From Anaerolineae bacterium (GTDB lineage Bacteria > Chloroflexota > Anaerolineae > Aggregatilineales > Phototrophicaceae): a stretch of 64,000 bases of DNA. This document shows, one piece after another, positions 1 to 8,346 of the stretch; position 1 is the stretch's first letter, and each line of letters opens with the position of its first letter. Where the stretch lies: positions 1-64,000 of the forward strand of contig JAJDZV010000004.1 in NCBI GenBank assembly GCA_022824465.1. The letters run 5' to 3'. The notes beneath the pieces are model-generated. The model was not told the DNA's origin, did not search any database, and saw nothing but the letters and a program-made list of their open reading frames with translations. The translations under genes were made by a program, and so were the position numbers.

Positions 1-85
1 CCGTAATGAGCTTCCCGTTCGACTTGCATGTATTAGGCACGCCGCCAACGTTCATCCTGAGCCAGGATCAAACTCTCCGTATTCA
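1..85 (-). rRNA. rrs: 16S ribosomal RNA, 5' end only
   Basis: Read on the minus strand, positions 68-77 give AGAGTTTGAT, followed by CCTGGCTCAG and the usual helix-1 region ending in the universally conserved TGCAAGTCGA stretch. This is the canonical 5' end of bacterial 16S rRNA (the 27F primer site). Only about 85 bases are inside the window; the gene runs off the left edge. The mature 5' end is placed about 8 bases before AGAGTTTGAT by analogy with other bacteria, so the exact base is approximate. Confidence 0.97.
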
Positions 86-159
86 CAGGGTTTGATTTCG
101 CTCTGTCTTAACCTGCTATTCTGATGTTAACCAGCACTCACGACTAACTAACGCCGCGA

Positions 160-227
160 TATCAAAAAGCGAGAGCTCCCCTCTCACCATTCAAACGTAG
201 CTTAGCAATCAGTATGGCCGCTGTCAA
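160..227 (-). promoter_or_regulatory. rRNA operon promoter and boxA-like leader
   Basis: On the minus strand there is a perfect -35 hexamer TTGACA (222-227), a 17-base spacer and a -10-like TAAGCT (199-204), so transcription would start near 192, about 105 bases before the 16S 5' end. Further into the leader (about 160-173) the sequence GCTTTTTGATA resembles the boxA antitermination element (consensus TGCTCTTTAACA) of rRNA operons. The -35 and spacing are good, the -10 is only fair, and boxA is by resemblance. Confidence 0.6.
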
Positions 228-309
228 GGATGCGATTGCCTAGTTTTCGAAACGTGTTCAAACCGCCGAGACGATTCACTCCAAAGACCACGCTTATGGC
301 CCATTTCAG

Positions 310-732
310 CTAAACGTCCCGCGAACCTTTGCTCTTCTTTACTTTGTGCGTCCGGTTGTAACGCATCGCCTCGCGCAGCAACTGCTTTAACGCGATGACA
401 TCAATCTCGTCGTCCTTGAAAATATCAATCGCGCGCGACTGATTCGCGCTTAAGCTCGCGTTAAACAGATTGGCCGGGTCCGGAAGGCTGGCGCCGTGAT
501 GCAGCGTCAGCTTCACTTTGGCTTTGAAGATATTGCCGTGGGCGAACATCCCCTCGTATGACCAAAATGGCGACCCCATATACTTCCAGTCTTCGACCAC
601 ATCCGGAACAACCTCGCGGATGATACGACGCAGCTGCGCCATGGTCGCCCCTCGCCAATCATCATGATCGCCGATGAATTGGTCAATACGCTTGGATGCT
701 TCTTCACGGCTCAACGATTTGGCATCAGCCAT
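310..732 (-). CDS. DUF1801 (YdhG/CyaY-like fold) protein
   Basis: A 140-residue protein of the DUF1801 type: an N-terminal helix with IDQFIGDHDDWRGATMAQLR, the family pattern VVEDWKYMGSPFWSYEGM, and a central strand set with KAKVKLTLHHGA. The family is widespread, small and cytosolic, and its biochemical role is not established. The C-terminus is lysine-rich (HKVKKSKGS). The chosen ATG at 732 has AAAGGG 9 bases upstream; ATGs at 741 and 765 are possible but worse placed. It lies alone between the rRNA promoter and the permease gene, transcribed in the same direction as both. Family assignment is by pattern recognition. Confidence 0.75.
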   Translation of the reverse strand: MADAKSLSREEASKRIDQFIGDHDDWRGATMAQLRRIIREVVPDVVEDWKYMGSPFWSYEGMFAHGNIFKAKVKLTLHHGASLPDPANLFNASLSANQSRAIDIFKDDEIDVIALKQLLREAMRYNRTHKVKKSKGSRDV

Positions 733-849
733 ACGCTCCATCCCTTTGCGCCCCGACTTCGGCATAAACCCGCGCCGCGGAATTCTGCGCGCTCCATTTC
801 AACATCATGGCTCTACACAAGCGCCCTGCATTCAAGAAAACTGATAGCC

Positions 850-1989
850 TTAAGAAGGCTCCGGCAGCATCTCCTCCTGCAAAGCCTCTGCCGACGCGTC
901 CGCTTCAGCCTTGGACTTCTCACGATCCCCAAGCACGTCTTTGACATACATCTCATCCACAAGCACCGCCATGCACGCACTGAGAGGCACAGCCAGCATC
1001 AATCCCAGAAAGCCAAAGAAGAAACCAAATATAATCTGGCCCAGCAAGATGAGTATCGCCGGCATATTCATTCGTTCGCTAGCCAACACCGGGCTGACCA
1101 CTTGACTCTGTAAGAACGAAACTCCATAGATGATGACCACAGTCCAAACTACATTCTGAGGCGCCTGCACCAAGGCCACCGCCACGGACGGAACCAGAGC
1201 CACCACCGGACCAAAGTTCGGAATAAAAGAAAGCACGCCCGCCAATACGCCGAGCGCAACCCACTCGCGGATGCCCAGGAGCGCCAAACCAAGCCCGGTC
1301 AGCACCGCAACCACAACCATTGACACGCCAGTGACGCTAAGCCAGGCGCGCAAGGTCGAATCGATGCGAGCAAGGATTTCTTTCATGCGGTCGCGATACC
1401 ATACGGGCGTCAACTTTACTATGCCGCTAACGTATTGTTCCGGTTCCGCCAGCAAATACATGCTTAGGAAAAAGATTATCAAGGCGCTCAAAATAGTATT
1501 GGCCACTCCGCCAACCACTGGCAAAACCGTACCGCCGAGCCGGCCCAAGGCATCAGTAACTTGAGAAATGAATTGGTTTACCAAATCCTCATTCTCGCCC
1601 GAGAGGACGGGCTCCAGAAAATGAAATTGCTCGATTAGCGCCTCGCGGGTAATCGCTTCGCTCGCCACCGTCAAGCCGCGAGGAATGACGTTATTCGCCA
1701 GTTCATTGAATTGGTTGACGATAATAGGAAGAATCGACCAGCCGATCAGCGCAAGCACCACAAAGAAACCGCATACGCTAACCACGATCGCCACCAGCCG
1801 GTTCATCTCGAAGTTATTCATCAGCACGCGCACCGGCATGGTAAAAAGAATGACCAGCACTACCGCGGCAAACGTGAGCATAAGCGTACCGCGGATCTCC
1901 CAAACAAAAACCAGCCCCAAGGCAATGAGAATGGTCGCTACGACGTTCCTTAACCCTATATTTATGGAACGCGTATTGCGCGCGCTCAT
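850..1989 (-). CDS. AI-2E family (PerM/TqsA-type) membrane permease
   Basis: A 379-residue polytopic membrane protein. It has paired N-terminal helices (about 10-60), a hydrophilic middle part (about 85-135), then four to five helices ending in a charged tail (KSKAEADASAEALQEE). The C-terminal block FIPNFGPVVALVPSVAVAL and the following helices with a conserved glycine-rich LGLMLAVPLSA are typical of the AI-2E/PerM family (Pfam AI-2E_transport). Members have been linked to autoinducer-2 export or Na+/H+ antiport, so the substrate here is unknown. The open frame extends upstream into the divergent LLM gene, but the ATG at 1989 follows GCGGAGTGGAG, is the first hydrophobic-domain start, and gives the usual family length of about 350-380. 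Confidence 0.85.
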   Translation of the reverse strand: MSARNTRSINIGLRNVVATILIALGLVFVWEIRGTLMLTFAAVVLVILFTMPVRVLMNNFEMNRLVAIVVSVCGFFVVLALIGWSILPIIVNQFNELANNVIPRGLTVASEAITREALIEQFHFLEPVLSGENEDLVNQFISQVTDALGRLGGTVLPVVGGVANTILSALIIFFLSMYLLAEPEQYVSGIVKLTPVWYRDRMKEILARIDSTLRAWLSVTGVSMVVVAVLTGLGLALLGIREWVALGVLAGVLSFIPNFGPVVALVPSVAVALVQAPQNVVWTVVIIYGVSFLQSQVVSPVLASERMNMPAILILLGQIIFGFFFGFLGLMLAVPLSACMAVLVDEMYVKDVLGDREKSKAEADASAEALQEEMLPEPS

Positions 1990-2167
1990 CTCCACTCCGC
2001 TCCGCGCCTGCTCAATTCGGTCCGCCGCCTCGTTCCCCGGCGCGATCCTTCTAACGCGTCGGCGACCATTGTAACATCCATAACCCAGCAATCCCAGTTT
2101 GGTTGTGCCATCGCTCGCGAGCAGGTCATCCGCAAGGTACAATTCTTCGCAGCGTAAAGGATGCGCC

Positions 2168-3187
2168 ATGAAGTTTGATGTCACCGTTTTCGCAGACGAC
2201 CTTAACCAGGCTTCGCGCTTGGCAAACGCGGTTGAAGCGCAGGGTTTCGATGGCTTATGGGTGGCGGAAGCAGCGCACAATCCTTTCTTGCCGCTGGCGC
2301 ACGCCGCACTGGCGACCGAACGCATCAGTCTGGGCACGGCGATTGCGGTCGCCTTTCCGCGCGATCCTCTGCTCATGGCGCGGACGGCTTGGGACCTCGC
2401 CCAACAGTCCGACGGTCGCTTCATACTTGGCTTAGGCACCCAAATCAAGCCGCATATTACCAAGCGGTTCAGCGCAGCCTGGGGCAAGCCGGTTCTACAA
2501 CTCCGTGAATACATCCAGGTTTTGCGCGCAGCTTGGAATGGCTTTCATACTGGCGATTCTTTGGAATACCGGGGCGAATACTACCGCCTTGCACCGGTTG
2601 AGCCATACTGTTCGCCTGCGCCCATGCCGCGCGCCGAGATTCCCATATACATTGCCGGCGTCAATACCGGACTGGCGCGACTTGCCGGCGAATGCTGCGC
2701 TGGCTTCCACGTGCATTCGTTTCACACGCCGCGGTACTTGCGGGAAGTACTCTTGCCAGCTTTTCGAGAAGGACGCGCCAAGAGCGATCTCCGCGAACCG
2801 CTGCGTCTTTCGTCCGCCATTTTCGTCGTCACCGGCGCCGACGCAAGCCAGATTCAAGCGAGCAAATCTCTAACGAAATCGCAAATCGCATTTTACGCCA
2901 GCACACCCAGTTACCGGCCTGTGCTCGAGCTGCACGGATGGGCCGACCTCATTCCCCAGTTAAATGCCATGTTGCGGCGCAATCGCTGGCGCGAAATGCA
3001 CACGCTGATCAGCGATGAGATGCTGGAAGAATTCGCCGTGATCGCCTCGCCAGCGGATCTGGCTTATCGGCTGCGAGAACGCTATCATGGACTGCTGGAT
3101 CGCGCCGGGTTCTACTTTCCCTATGAACCAACCGATCCGGCCAAGCGCCTGATCTGGCGTCACGCGGCGGAAGCCATGGAGCGCTGA
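2168..3187 (+). CDS. LLM-class F420-dependent oxidoreductase (first copy)
   Basis: A 339-residue luciferase-like monooxygenase-fold (TIM barrel) protein. Family marks are KFDVTVFADD at the N-terminus, GFDGLWVAEAAHNPFLPLA, ISLGTAIAVAFPRDPLLMARTAWDLAQ and GRFILGLGTQIKPH, all typical of the F420-dependent branch related to methylene-tetrahydromethanopterin reductase. Such enzymes usually transfer hydride from F420H2 to small organic substrates; the substrate cannot be inferred. The ATG at 2168 is chosen because upstream codons encode no family sequence. The stop overlaps the next start (TGATG at 3185-3189), so translation with the metallopeptidase gene is probably coupled. A second paralogue lies at 3937. 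Confidence 0.88.
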   Translation: MKFDVTVFADDLNQASRLANAVEAQGFDGLWVAEAAHNPFLPLAHAALATERISLGTAIAVAFPRDPLLMARTAWDLAQQSDGRFILGLGTQIKPHITKRFSAAWGKPVLQLREYIQVLRAAWNGFHTGDSLEYRGEYYRLAPVEPYCSPAPMPRAEIPIYIAGVNTGLARLAGECCAGFHVHSFHTPRYLREVLLPAFREGRAKSDLREPLRLSSAIFVVTGADASQIQASKSLTKSQIAFYASTPSYRPVLELHGWADLIPQLNAMLRRNRWREMHTLISDEMLEEFAVIASPADLAYRLRERYHGLLDRAGFYFPYEPTDPAKRLIWRHAAEAMER

Positions 3188-3912
3188 TGCCCACCATCGA
3201 ACTCAAAGGCCAGACGATCACTTACTCTGTTCGTCAAAGCAGGCGGGCAAAACGTGTGTTCATCAAGCTCAGCCTCAATGGCGGACTTGAGGTCGTCTAC
3301 CCAGCGGGAATGCGGAATCCAGCGCCTGATGACCTGCTTCAAGCGCAATCCGCCTGGGTCCTAGGGAACATGCGCCGCCTCCAAAGCTCCAGGCGCTCTA
3401 ACTTCAGCCGCCAATACCAAGACGGCGAGCTCTTCTTCGTGACCGGACAACAGTACCGGCTTGCATGGCGCGAGTCTGACCGCCAGACCTGCGGTACCGC
3501 GCGCCCTCGCGGACGATTGCTGGAGGTGAGTCTGTCTTCGTGCGCGCGGACTGAGGTTCATGAGCGGCTGAGGGACGTCATCGTGGAATTCTATCGCCAA
3601 CTCGCCCGCGATCACCTGCCGCGGCGCGTCGCGGAACTCGCGGCCGAGCATGGCTTCGTCTACAACCGACTTCGGATTAAGCATCAGAAGACTCGTTGGG
3701 GCAGTTGCTCGGCAAAAGGCAATCTCAATCTGAATCTCCGCCTGATGATGGCGCCGCTGGACGTTATCGACTACGTCATCATTCACGAGCTTTGTCACTT
3801 GCGACATCTTGACCACAGCCACGCGTTCTGGTCCCTCGTGGAGTCCTTGTGTCCGGACTACGCCAAGCGGAAAGCCTGGTTCGCCGAGCATAAATCTCAG
3901 CTTGTCTTGTAA
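3187..3912 (+). CDS. YgjP/DUF45-type zinc metallopeptidase
   Basis: A 241-residue protein of the YgjP-like (DUF45, M48-related) metallopeptidase family. The zinc motif is IHELCHLRHLDHSHAFW (HExxH with a third ligand His further on), preceded by the family signature KTRWGSCSAKGNLNLNLRLMMAP. The N-terminal part (about 1-110) is the beta-rich region with RRAKRVFIKLS. No signal peptide or membrane segment is seen, so it is probably cytosolic. The natural substrate of this family is poorly known. It starts on the last base of the preceding LLM gene and is followed 24 bases later by another LLM gene, suggesting a three-gene operon. Confidence 0.88.
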   Translation: MPTIELKGQTITYSVRQSRRAKRVFIKLSLNGGLEVVYPAGMRNPAPDDLLQAQSAWVLGNMRRLQSSRRSNFSRQYQDGELFFVTGQQYRLAWRESDRQTCGTARPRGRLLEVSLSSCARTEVHERLRDVIVEFYRQLARDHLPRRVAELAAEHGFVYNRLRIKHQKTRWGSCSAKGNLNLNLRLMMAPLDVIDYVIIHELCHLRHLDHSHAFWSLVESLCPDYAKRKAWFAEHKSQLVL

Positions 3913-3936
3913 TGCTAGGTCAAGGCTACCAACGCA

Positions 3937-4929
3937 ATGAAGCTCGATATTCTGCTGCAACCCTCCAATGACATGCGCGCCGACGCCGCCATGATTCAGC
4001 GGGCTGAAGACTTGGGCTACGATGCGGTCTGGAGCACGGAGCGCCATAGAAACCCGTTCTTCGCCCTAACTATTGCCGCCGCCGCGACCGAGCGAATCCA
4101 GCTCGGTGTCTACAGCGCCGCCGCATTCCCGCGCAGCCCGATGGTCACTGCGCAAATCGCGTGGGACCTGGCGAGTCAGTCTGGCGGCCGCTTCATCCTG
4201 GGTTTGGAGGCGGCAGCGTCAAGCCATTCCGAAGCGACCGCCGAACGAGATCCCTTAGGACGCATGCGCGAGTACATCGAAAGCCTGCGCGCCATCTGGC
4301 GCGCTTTTCAGACCGATGCCCGACTGCGCTACCGCGGCGAACATTATACCTTCAGACTAATGGCGCCCTTCTTTAATCCGGGTCCCATCCCTTTTCCCAA
4401 TGTTCCAGTCTTTCTGGCCGGCGGCGATCGCGCCTCAATTGCGCTTGCTGGCCAACTATGCCAAGGCCTTCACGCGCCCGCCTTGCACACTGTGGACTAT
4501 CTTCGCCATACGCTCGCCCCAGCGTTGGCTGATGGCCTGGCGACAGCGGGCAAAGATAGATCATACCTTGAAGTCGCCGTGCCAGTCTTCGTTGTCAGCG
4601 GCGTCAACGAGGCAGAACGCGCGCGCGCGAAGCAAGAGACGAAACGTCGGATAGCGCTGCTTGCGCGGTCGCCGGTGTATCGCAGCATTATCGCGCCTCT
4701 ATCTTGGAAAGACATGATCTCTGAACTCGATCGCCTTGCCGCCGCGAGTCATTGGGAGAAGCTCCCGAACGCTGTCACTGACGACGCCTTGGAGCAGGCT
4801 GCCATTGTGGCCGAGCCGGGGGACGTATTGAAGTGTGTCCGGGACCGATACCTGTCTATTGCCGATCGCGTATGTCTGCGGATGAGCCGAATCGACGGCA
4901 AGCTGCTAGAGCTTATTCAGCGGGAATGA
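3937..4929 (+). CDS. LLM-class F420-dependent oxidoreductase (second copy)
   Basis: A 330-residue paralogue of the protein at 2168, with the same landmarks in order: KLDILLQPSNDM, GYDAVWSTERHRNPFFALT, IQLGVYSAAAFPRSPMVTAQIAWDLA and GRFILGLE. The middle and C-terminal halves align throughout (for example GLHAPALHTVDYLRHTLAPAL against GFHVHSFHTPRYLREVLLPAF), so this is an old gene duplication rather than a recent one. It is expected to be a cytosolic F420H2-dependent oxidoreductase of unknown substrate. It is convergent with the GNAT gene; a short CGCTAC/GTAGCG inverted repeat (4950-4963) sits in the junction but has no U-tract. Confidence 0.87.
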   Translation: MKLDILLQPSNDMRADAAMIQRAEDLGYDAVWSTERHRNPFFALTIAAAATERIQLGVYSAAAFPRSPMVTAQIAWDLASQSGGRFILGLEAAASSHSEATAERDPLGRMREYIESLRAIWRAFQTDARLRYRGEHYTFRLMAPFFNPGPIPFPNVPVFLAGGDRASIALAGQLCQGLHAPALHTVDYLRHTLAPALADGLATAGKDRSYLEVAVPVFVVSGVNEAERARAKQETKRRIALLARSPVYRSIIAPLSWKDMISELDRLAAASHWEKLPNAVTDDALEQAAIVAEPGDVLKCVRDRYLSIADRVCLRMSRIDGKLLELIQRE

Positions 4930-4951
4930 CAGGCGAACTCTGTCGCGACCG

Positions 4952-5458
4952 CTACGTGTAGCGTTCTGGCATCGGTTCCTCGACTACATCAAATATGCGG
5001 AACCCGCGCTTCTGATAGTTTGCCAGGGCGTGCGGTCCATCGAGATTGCAGGTGTGCAGCCACACGCGCGTCGCGTCCATTTCCCATGCGCGCGCTACCC
5101 CAAAGCTCAGCAAATGCTTGCCCAATCCCCGACCCATATAATCGCGCCGCAAACCAAAATAGGCGATTTCGACGGCGCCATCATCGTGCTGATAGAGCTC
5201 CACGTAGCCAGCCGGCGAGCCGCTCACATACATGACATATACTTGCGTTCGCGGCGACGTCAGTATCCGGCGCAACTCAGCGTTTGGGATCTGCAATCGG
5301 TCGCGCCAAGCCCACTCCTCGCCGACCGACTGGTACAGGAACTTGTAAAAGCCGAGGTCAGGCATCTCCATTCTGACGATTTCAACATCGCGCGCTTGAA
5401 CATAGGCTGGAGCAAAGTCGTCTGGACTCGGCATCTCCAGATATGTTGTAATCAGCAT
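4952..5458 (-). CDS. GNAT-family N-acetyltransferase
   Basis: A 168-residue Gcn5-related acetyltransferase. The acetyl-CoA pyrophosphate-binding loop is RDYMGRGLGKHLLSFGV, preceded by the strand VEIAYFGL and followed by TRVWLHTCNLDGPHALANYQKRGFR, the usual motif A/B arrangement. The N-terminal LITTYLEMPSPDDF resembles a subgroup of uncharacterised GNATs. The acceptor cannot be predicted. ATG 5458 is chosen because the family sequence begins there; ATG 5485 is also possible, and no strong Shine-Dalgarno site separates them. It is divergent from the pentapeptide-repeat gene. Confidence 0.82.
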   Translation of the reverse strand: MLITTYLEMPSPDDFAPAYVQARDVEIVRMEMPDLGFYKFLYQSVGEEWAWRDRLQIPNAELRRILTSPRTQVYVMYVSGSPAGYVELYQHDDGAVEIAYFGLRRDYMGRGLGKHLLSFGVARAWEMDATRVWLHTCNLDGPHALANYQKRGFRIFDVVEEPMPERYT

Positions 5459-5613
5459 GCCAGCGTGCCGCGTCGCGATTGCCATCGGCGCACCACTTCG
5501 CATTTTGAGATTCGGACCGCAGGACCTTAGCATAGCCAATCTTTCGAGCAACGCTATGGCACTATGACACAAAAAACCGCTTGCCGTCCTAAACAATCTA
5601 ACTAAGGCTGTTG

Positions 5614-6330
5614 ATGCCAGACGCGTCTTGTATGCCTGTCGTCCAGCGGCTACTATGCGTTCAGCCGAACACGGCGCTAATGTGGCGCAATCCTTTGGAG
5701 ACCGCCTTGATAAATCGCATGCGCACCCGGATAACGAGGCTGCGATTCAGATTCACGTCGACTGATGAGTTGATCGCGCGCGTCGCAGATAACCACGATG
5801 TTGCCGTGGTCCATGCCGTGATTGACGTCTTGAAAGAGCGGCTCGCGCATCAGGATGGCAGTCTCGAGTCCGTCGATTGGTCGGGCGCGCCATTGAACGA
5901 TGTTCTGTTGGCTTCATGCCGACTGGCGGGCGCTCGCTTCCACGGCGCATCGTTGCGCGGCGCCTATTTCGGCTACTCCGACCTAAAAAGGGCTGACTTC
6001 ACCGGGGCCGACCTTCGCGACGCGCACTTCCGCGAAGCGCAGCTCGCTAGCGCGGAATTCACCGGCGCAAACCTGCAGGGCGTGAACTTCGCCCGCGCCA
6101 ATCTGAGAGACGCTTCGCTCGCCCAGGCCGACCTGACGGGCGCAAACTTCTGGGAAGCCGACCTGCGCGGCATGAATCTTGACGGCGCGCTCATGCCCGA
6201 GGCCTGCTTCCATTCCGCCCGCATGGACCGCGTCGATGAGTCATCATCAAATGACGGACCCCTTGGCGCTTTGCGCGCGCGCAAGGGGCGACGGCGCATC
6301 GGGATTAAGCTTTCGAATACTTCCGTGTAG
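5614..6330 (+). CDS. Pentapeptide-repeat protein
   Basis: A 238-residue protein whose middle and C-terminal part (about 100-215) is a run of pentapeptide repeats of the A(D/N)Lxx type: ADFTGADLRDAHFREAQLAS, then EFTGANLQGVNFARANL and ADLTGANFWEADLRGMNL. Such repeats form a right-handed quadrilateral beta-helix. The N-terminal 90 residues are a helical, arginine-rich region with no recognised domain. Functions in this family vary widely (for example gyrase mimicry or scaffolding), so none is assigned. The TTG at 5611 and ATG at 5614 are adjacent; ATG is preferred. Internal ATGs could also serve. Confidence 0.8.
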   Translation: MPDASCMPVVQRLLCVQPNTALMWRNPLETALINRMRTRITRLRFRFTSTDELIARVADNHDVAVVHAVIDVLKERLAHQDGSLESVDWSGAPLNDVLLASCRLAGARFHGASLRGAYFGYSDLKRADFTGADLRDAHFREAQLASAEFTGANLQGVNFARANLRDASLAQADLTGANFWEADLRGMNLDGALMPEACFHSARMDRVDESSSNDGPLGALRARKGRRRIGIKLSNTSV

Positions 6331-6360
6331 AATACCATTGGCAGAGTGGGCAGGATCGTC

Positions 6361-7146
6361 ATGGCGCATATCGCAACTTTCACGCGCAGCACACCGGATA
6401 CAGCCGCCAGAGTCTGGGTAGACGACAATGGCGAGGTCACCTGGGGCGATGTCGCCACTGTAGTCAATCCCTGGGATGAGTATTCGCTCGAAGAGACTAT
6501 CGTTCAGGCCAAGAGCTGCGGCGGCGATTCAACCGTCATTGCCATCGGCGGGGCCATCAACGACGACGCGCTGAAACACAGCATCGCGATGGGCTTGCAG
6601 AATGCGCTGCGGATAGACGAACCCGGCGCCGACATGCACGACAGCCTCGTCTGGTCCGCGCTGGCGGCCGGCGCGATCCGAAAACTGGATGATGTCGACT
6701 TGATCATCTTCGGCAAAGAGAGCGTTGATGTCGCCACCGACCAACATACCTTCCAACTGGCGCGGCGCCTGGGCTGGACCATGCTGAGCTACGTCGCCGC
6801 CATCATTGACATCGATTTTGAGGCGCGCGCGATCACCGTGGAAAAGACATTGGAACAAGGCAAGCAAACCGTCGCCGCCCGCCTGCCCGCAGTCATCTCC
6901 GTGATGAAAGGCATAAATGATCCGCGCTACCCGAACTTTCTTGGGATCCGCAAGGCAGCCAAGGCGCGGATTCCGGTCTGGTCAGCCGACGATCTTGGCC
7001 TTACCTTGCCCCGCCCGGCGACCGCTGTCCTCCGCTACATGAATCCGCCAGCGCGTGACGTTAGTACGGAGATCGTTCACGGCGAAAATGTTGACGCAAA
7101 AGCCGAATCCCTGGTGGCGCGTTTGCTGGAGGAGAAAGTCCTTTGA
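6361..7146 (+). CDS. etfB: Electron transfer flavoprotein, beta subunit
   Basis: A 261-residue EtfB (adenine-nucleotide alpha-hydrolase-like fold). Diagnostic segments include VVNPWDEYSLEETIVQAK near the N-terminus, DLIIFGKESVDVATDQH, and the EtfB loop LPAVISVMKGINDPRYPNFLGIRKAAK. With EtfA it forms the FAD/AMP heterodimer that passes electrons from acyl-CoA and other dehydrogenases to the quinone pool. ATG 6361 follows GGGCAGG; a GTG at 6346 is an alternative. It overlaps etfA by four bases, the normal coupled arrangement. No acyl-CoA dehydrogenase or ETF:quinone oxidoreductase gene is adjacent. Confidence 0.93.
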   Translation: MAHIATFTRSTPDTAARVWVDDNGEVTWGDVATVVNPWDEYSLEETIVQAKSCGGDSTVIAIGGAINDDALKHSIAMGLQNALRIDEPGADMHDSLVWSALAAGAIRKLDDVDLIIFGKESVDVATDQHTFQLARRLGWTMLSYVAAIIDIDFEARAITVEKTLEQGKQTVAARLPAVISVMKGINDPRYPNFLGIRKAAKARIPVWSADDLGLTLPRPATAVLRYMNPPARDVSTEIVHGENVDAKAESLVARLLEEKVL

Positions 7147-8177
7147 GCGTATTCGTCTGGATTGAAACTTTTTCGGGCCAGGTAGTTCCAGGCAGTTGGG
7201 AAGCGCTAAGCGCTGCCAGGATCCTCGCCAAGGGGGATGACCTTGACGTCGTGGCGCTGCTCTTTGGCACGGATGACCACGCCATCATCGAAGACAGCCA
7301 CCAACGCGGAGCCGCCACATGCCTGGTTTGTTCGGACGAGACGCTGCTTGACTATCGTCTCGAAACCTATTCCACCCTGCTGGGCGAGTTGGTAAAGTCC
7401 CGTCGGCCTCGCGCAGTGGTATCCGCTGCGACAAATCGCGGTCGCGAGCTGCTCGCCAGCGCCGCCGGCGACACCGAAAGCGGACTGCTCTCTGATGTTA
7501 TTGATCTGCGAGTAGAAGAGGGCATGATCATCGGCGCGCGCGCCGCCTACGCGGGCAAGGTTTTGATGGAAATGACCGCTAATACCAACACCGCCTTTGT
7601 CACCGTCCGCGGTCGCGCTTTTCCTGCTGCGCCACGAGATGACCAAAGGCAGGGGACCATCGAGCGCGTCGCCCCTGCGCCTTCATCCGACGCCATGCCG
7701 ACCGAAGTCCTCGACTTCAAGTCAGAATCGGGTACCATCAGCCTTGCCGATGCCGCCATAATCGTTAGCGGCGGCCGTGGCATGGCAAGCAATCCCGCCG
7801 AGGCGCCGGAGAACCTGGATGGAGAAGAAGCGACTATATGGAAAGCCAAGCACGGCTTCGCCAATACCTTGTCGCCCCTGGCGGAGATTCTTGGCGCTGC
7901 AATCGGCGCGAGCCGGGCGGCTGTTGACGCCGGCTACATTCCCTATGAGCACCAGGTCGGGCAAACCGGCAAGGTCGTCACGCCCGATCTCTACATCGCG
8001 TGCGGCATCAGCGGCGCAATCCAGCATCAAGCCGGCATGCGCAACAGCAAGATCATCGTGGCGATAAACAAAGACGCCGATGCGCCGATTTTCAAACTCG
8101 CTCGCTACGGCATTGTCGGCGACCTCTATGAAATCGTACCGGCATTGACCGCTGCGCTCAACAAGCAACTCAGGTAG
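7143..8177 (+). CDS. etfA: Electron transfer flavoprotein, alpha subunit
   Basis: A 344-residue EtfA. The N-terminal domain (1-190) pairs with EtfB. The C-terminal FAD domain shows IIVSGGRGMA, then the FAD-binding block GYIPYEHQVGQTGKVVTPDLY, and ISGAIQHQAGMRNSKIIVA with the following NKDADAPIF. The start is TTG at 7143, overlapping the etfB stop (TTGA). It is supported by a strong GGAGGAG at 7128-7134, 8 bases upstream, and by direct homology of SVFVWIETFSGQV. The protein is cytosolic and acts with EtfB in electron transfer. Confidence 0.94.
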   Translation: MSVFVWIETFSGQVVPGSWEALSAARILAKGDDLDVVALLFGTDDHAIIEDSHQRGAATCLVCSDETLLDYRLETYSTLLGELVKSRRPRAVVSAATNRGRELLASAAGDTESGLLSDVIDLRVEEGMIIGARAAYAGKVLMEMTANTNTAFVTVRGRAFPAAPRDDQRQGTIERVAPAPSSDAMPTEVLDFKSESGTISLADAAIIVSGGRGMASNPAEAPENLDGEEATIWKAKHGFANTLSPLAEILGAAIGASRAAVDAGYIPYEHQVGQTGKVVTPDLYIACGISGAIQHQAGMRNSKIIVAINKDADAPIFKLARYGIVGDLYEIVPALTAALNKQLR

Positions 8178-8346
8178 CGCTTTCGGGGCATCCAGTCGTA
8201 ATCCACAACACCGCTGCCAAAGCCGAAGCCAGGCATTTGACCATTGCTTATAAGTTGGTAACGGGTAAGCTAACCTTGCGACGCATTGCGGCTCGCGTCA
8301 CATGCGGCTAAAGTTTTGGTTCTAGCCAAGCGCCGTTCATTGTCCT

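Noticed and set aside
4950..4963. CGCTAC/GTAGCG palindrome as a bidirectional terminator between the LLM and GNAT genes
   Set aside because: Two-base loop, no T-run on either strand and it includes the GNAT stop codon.
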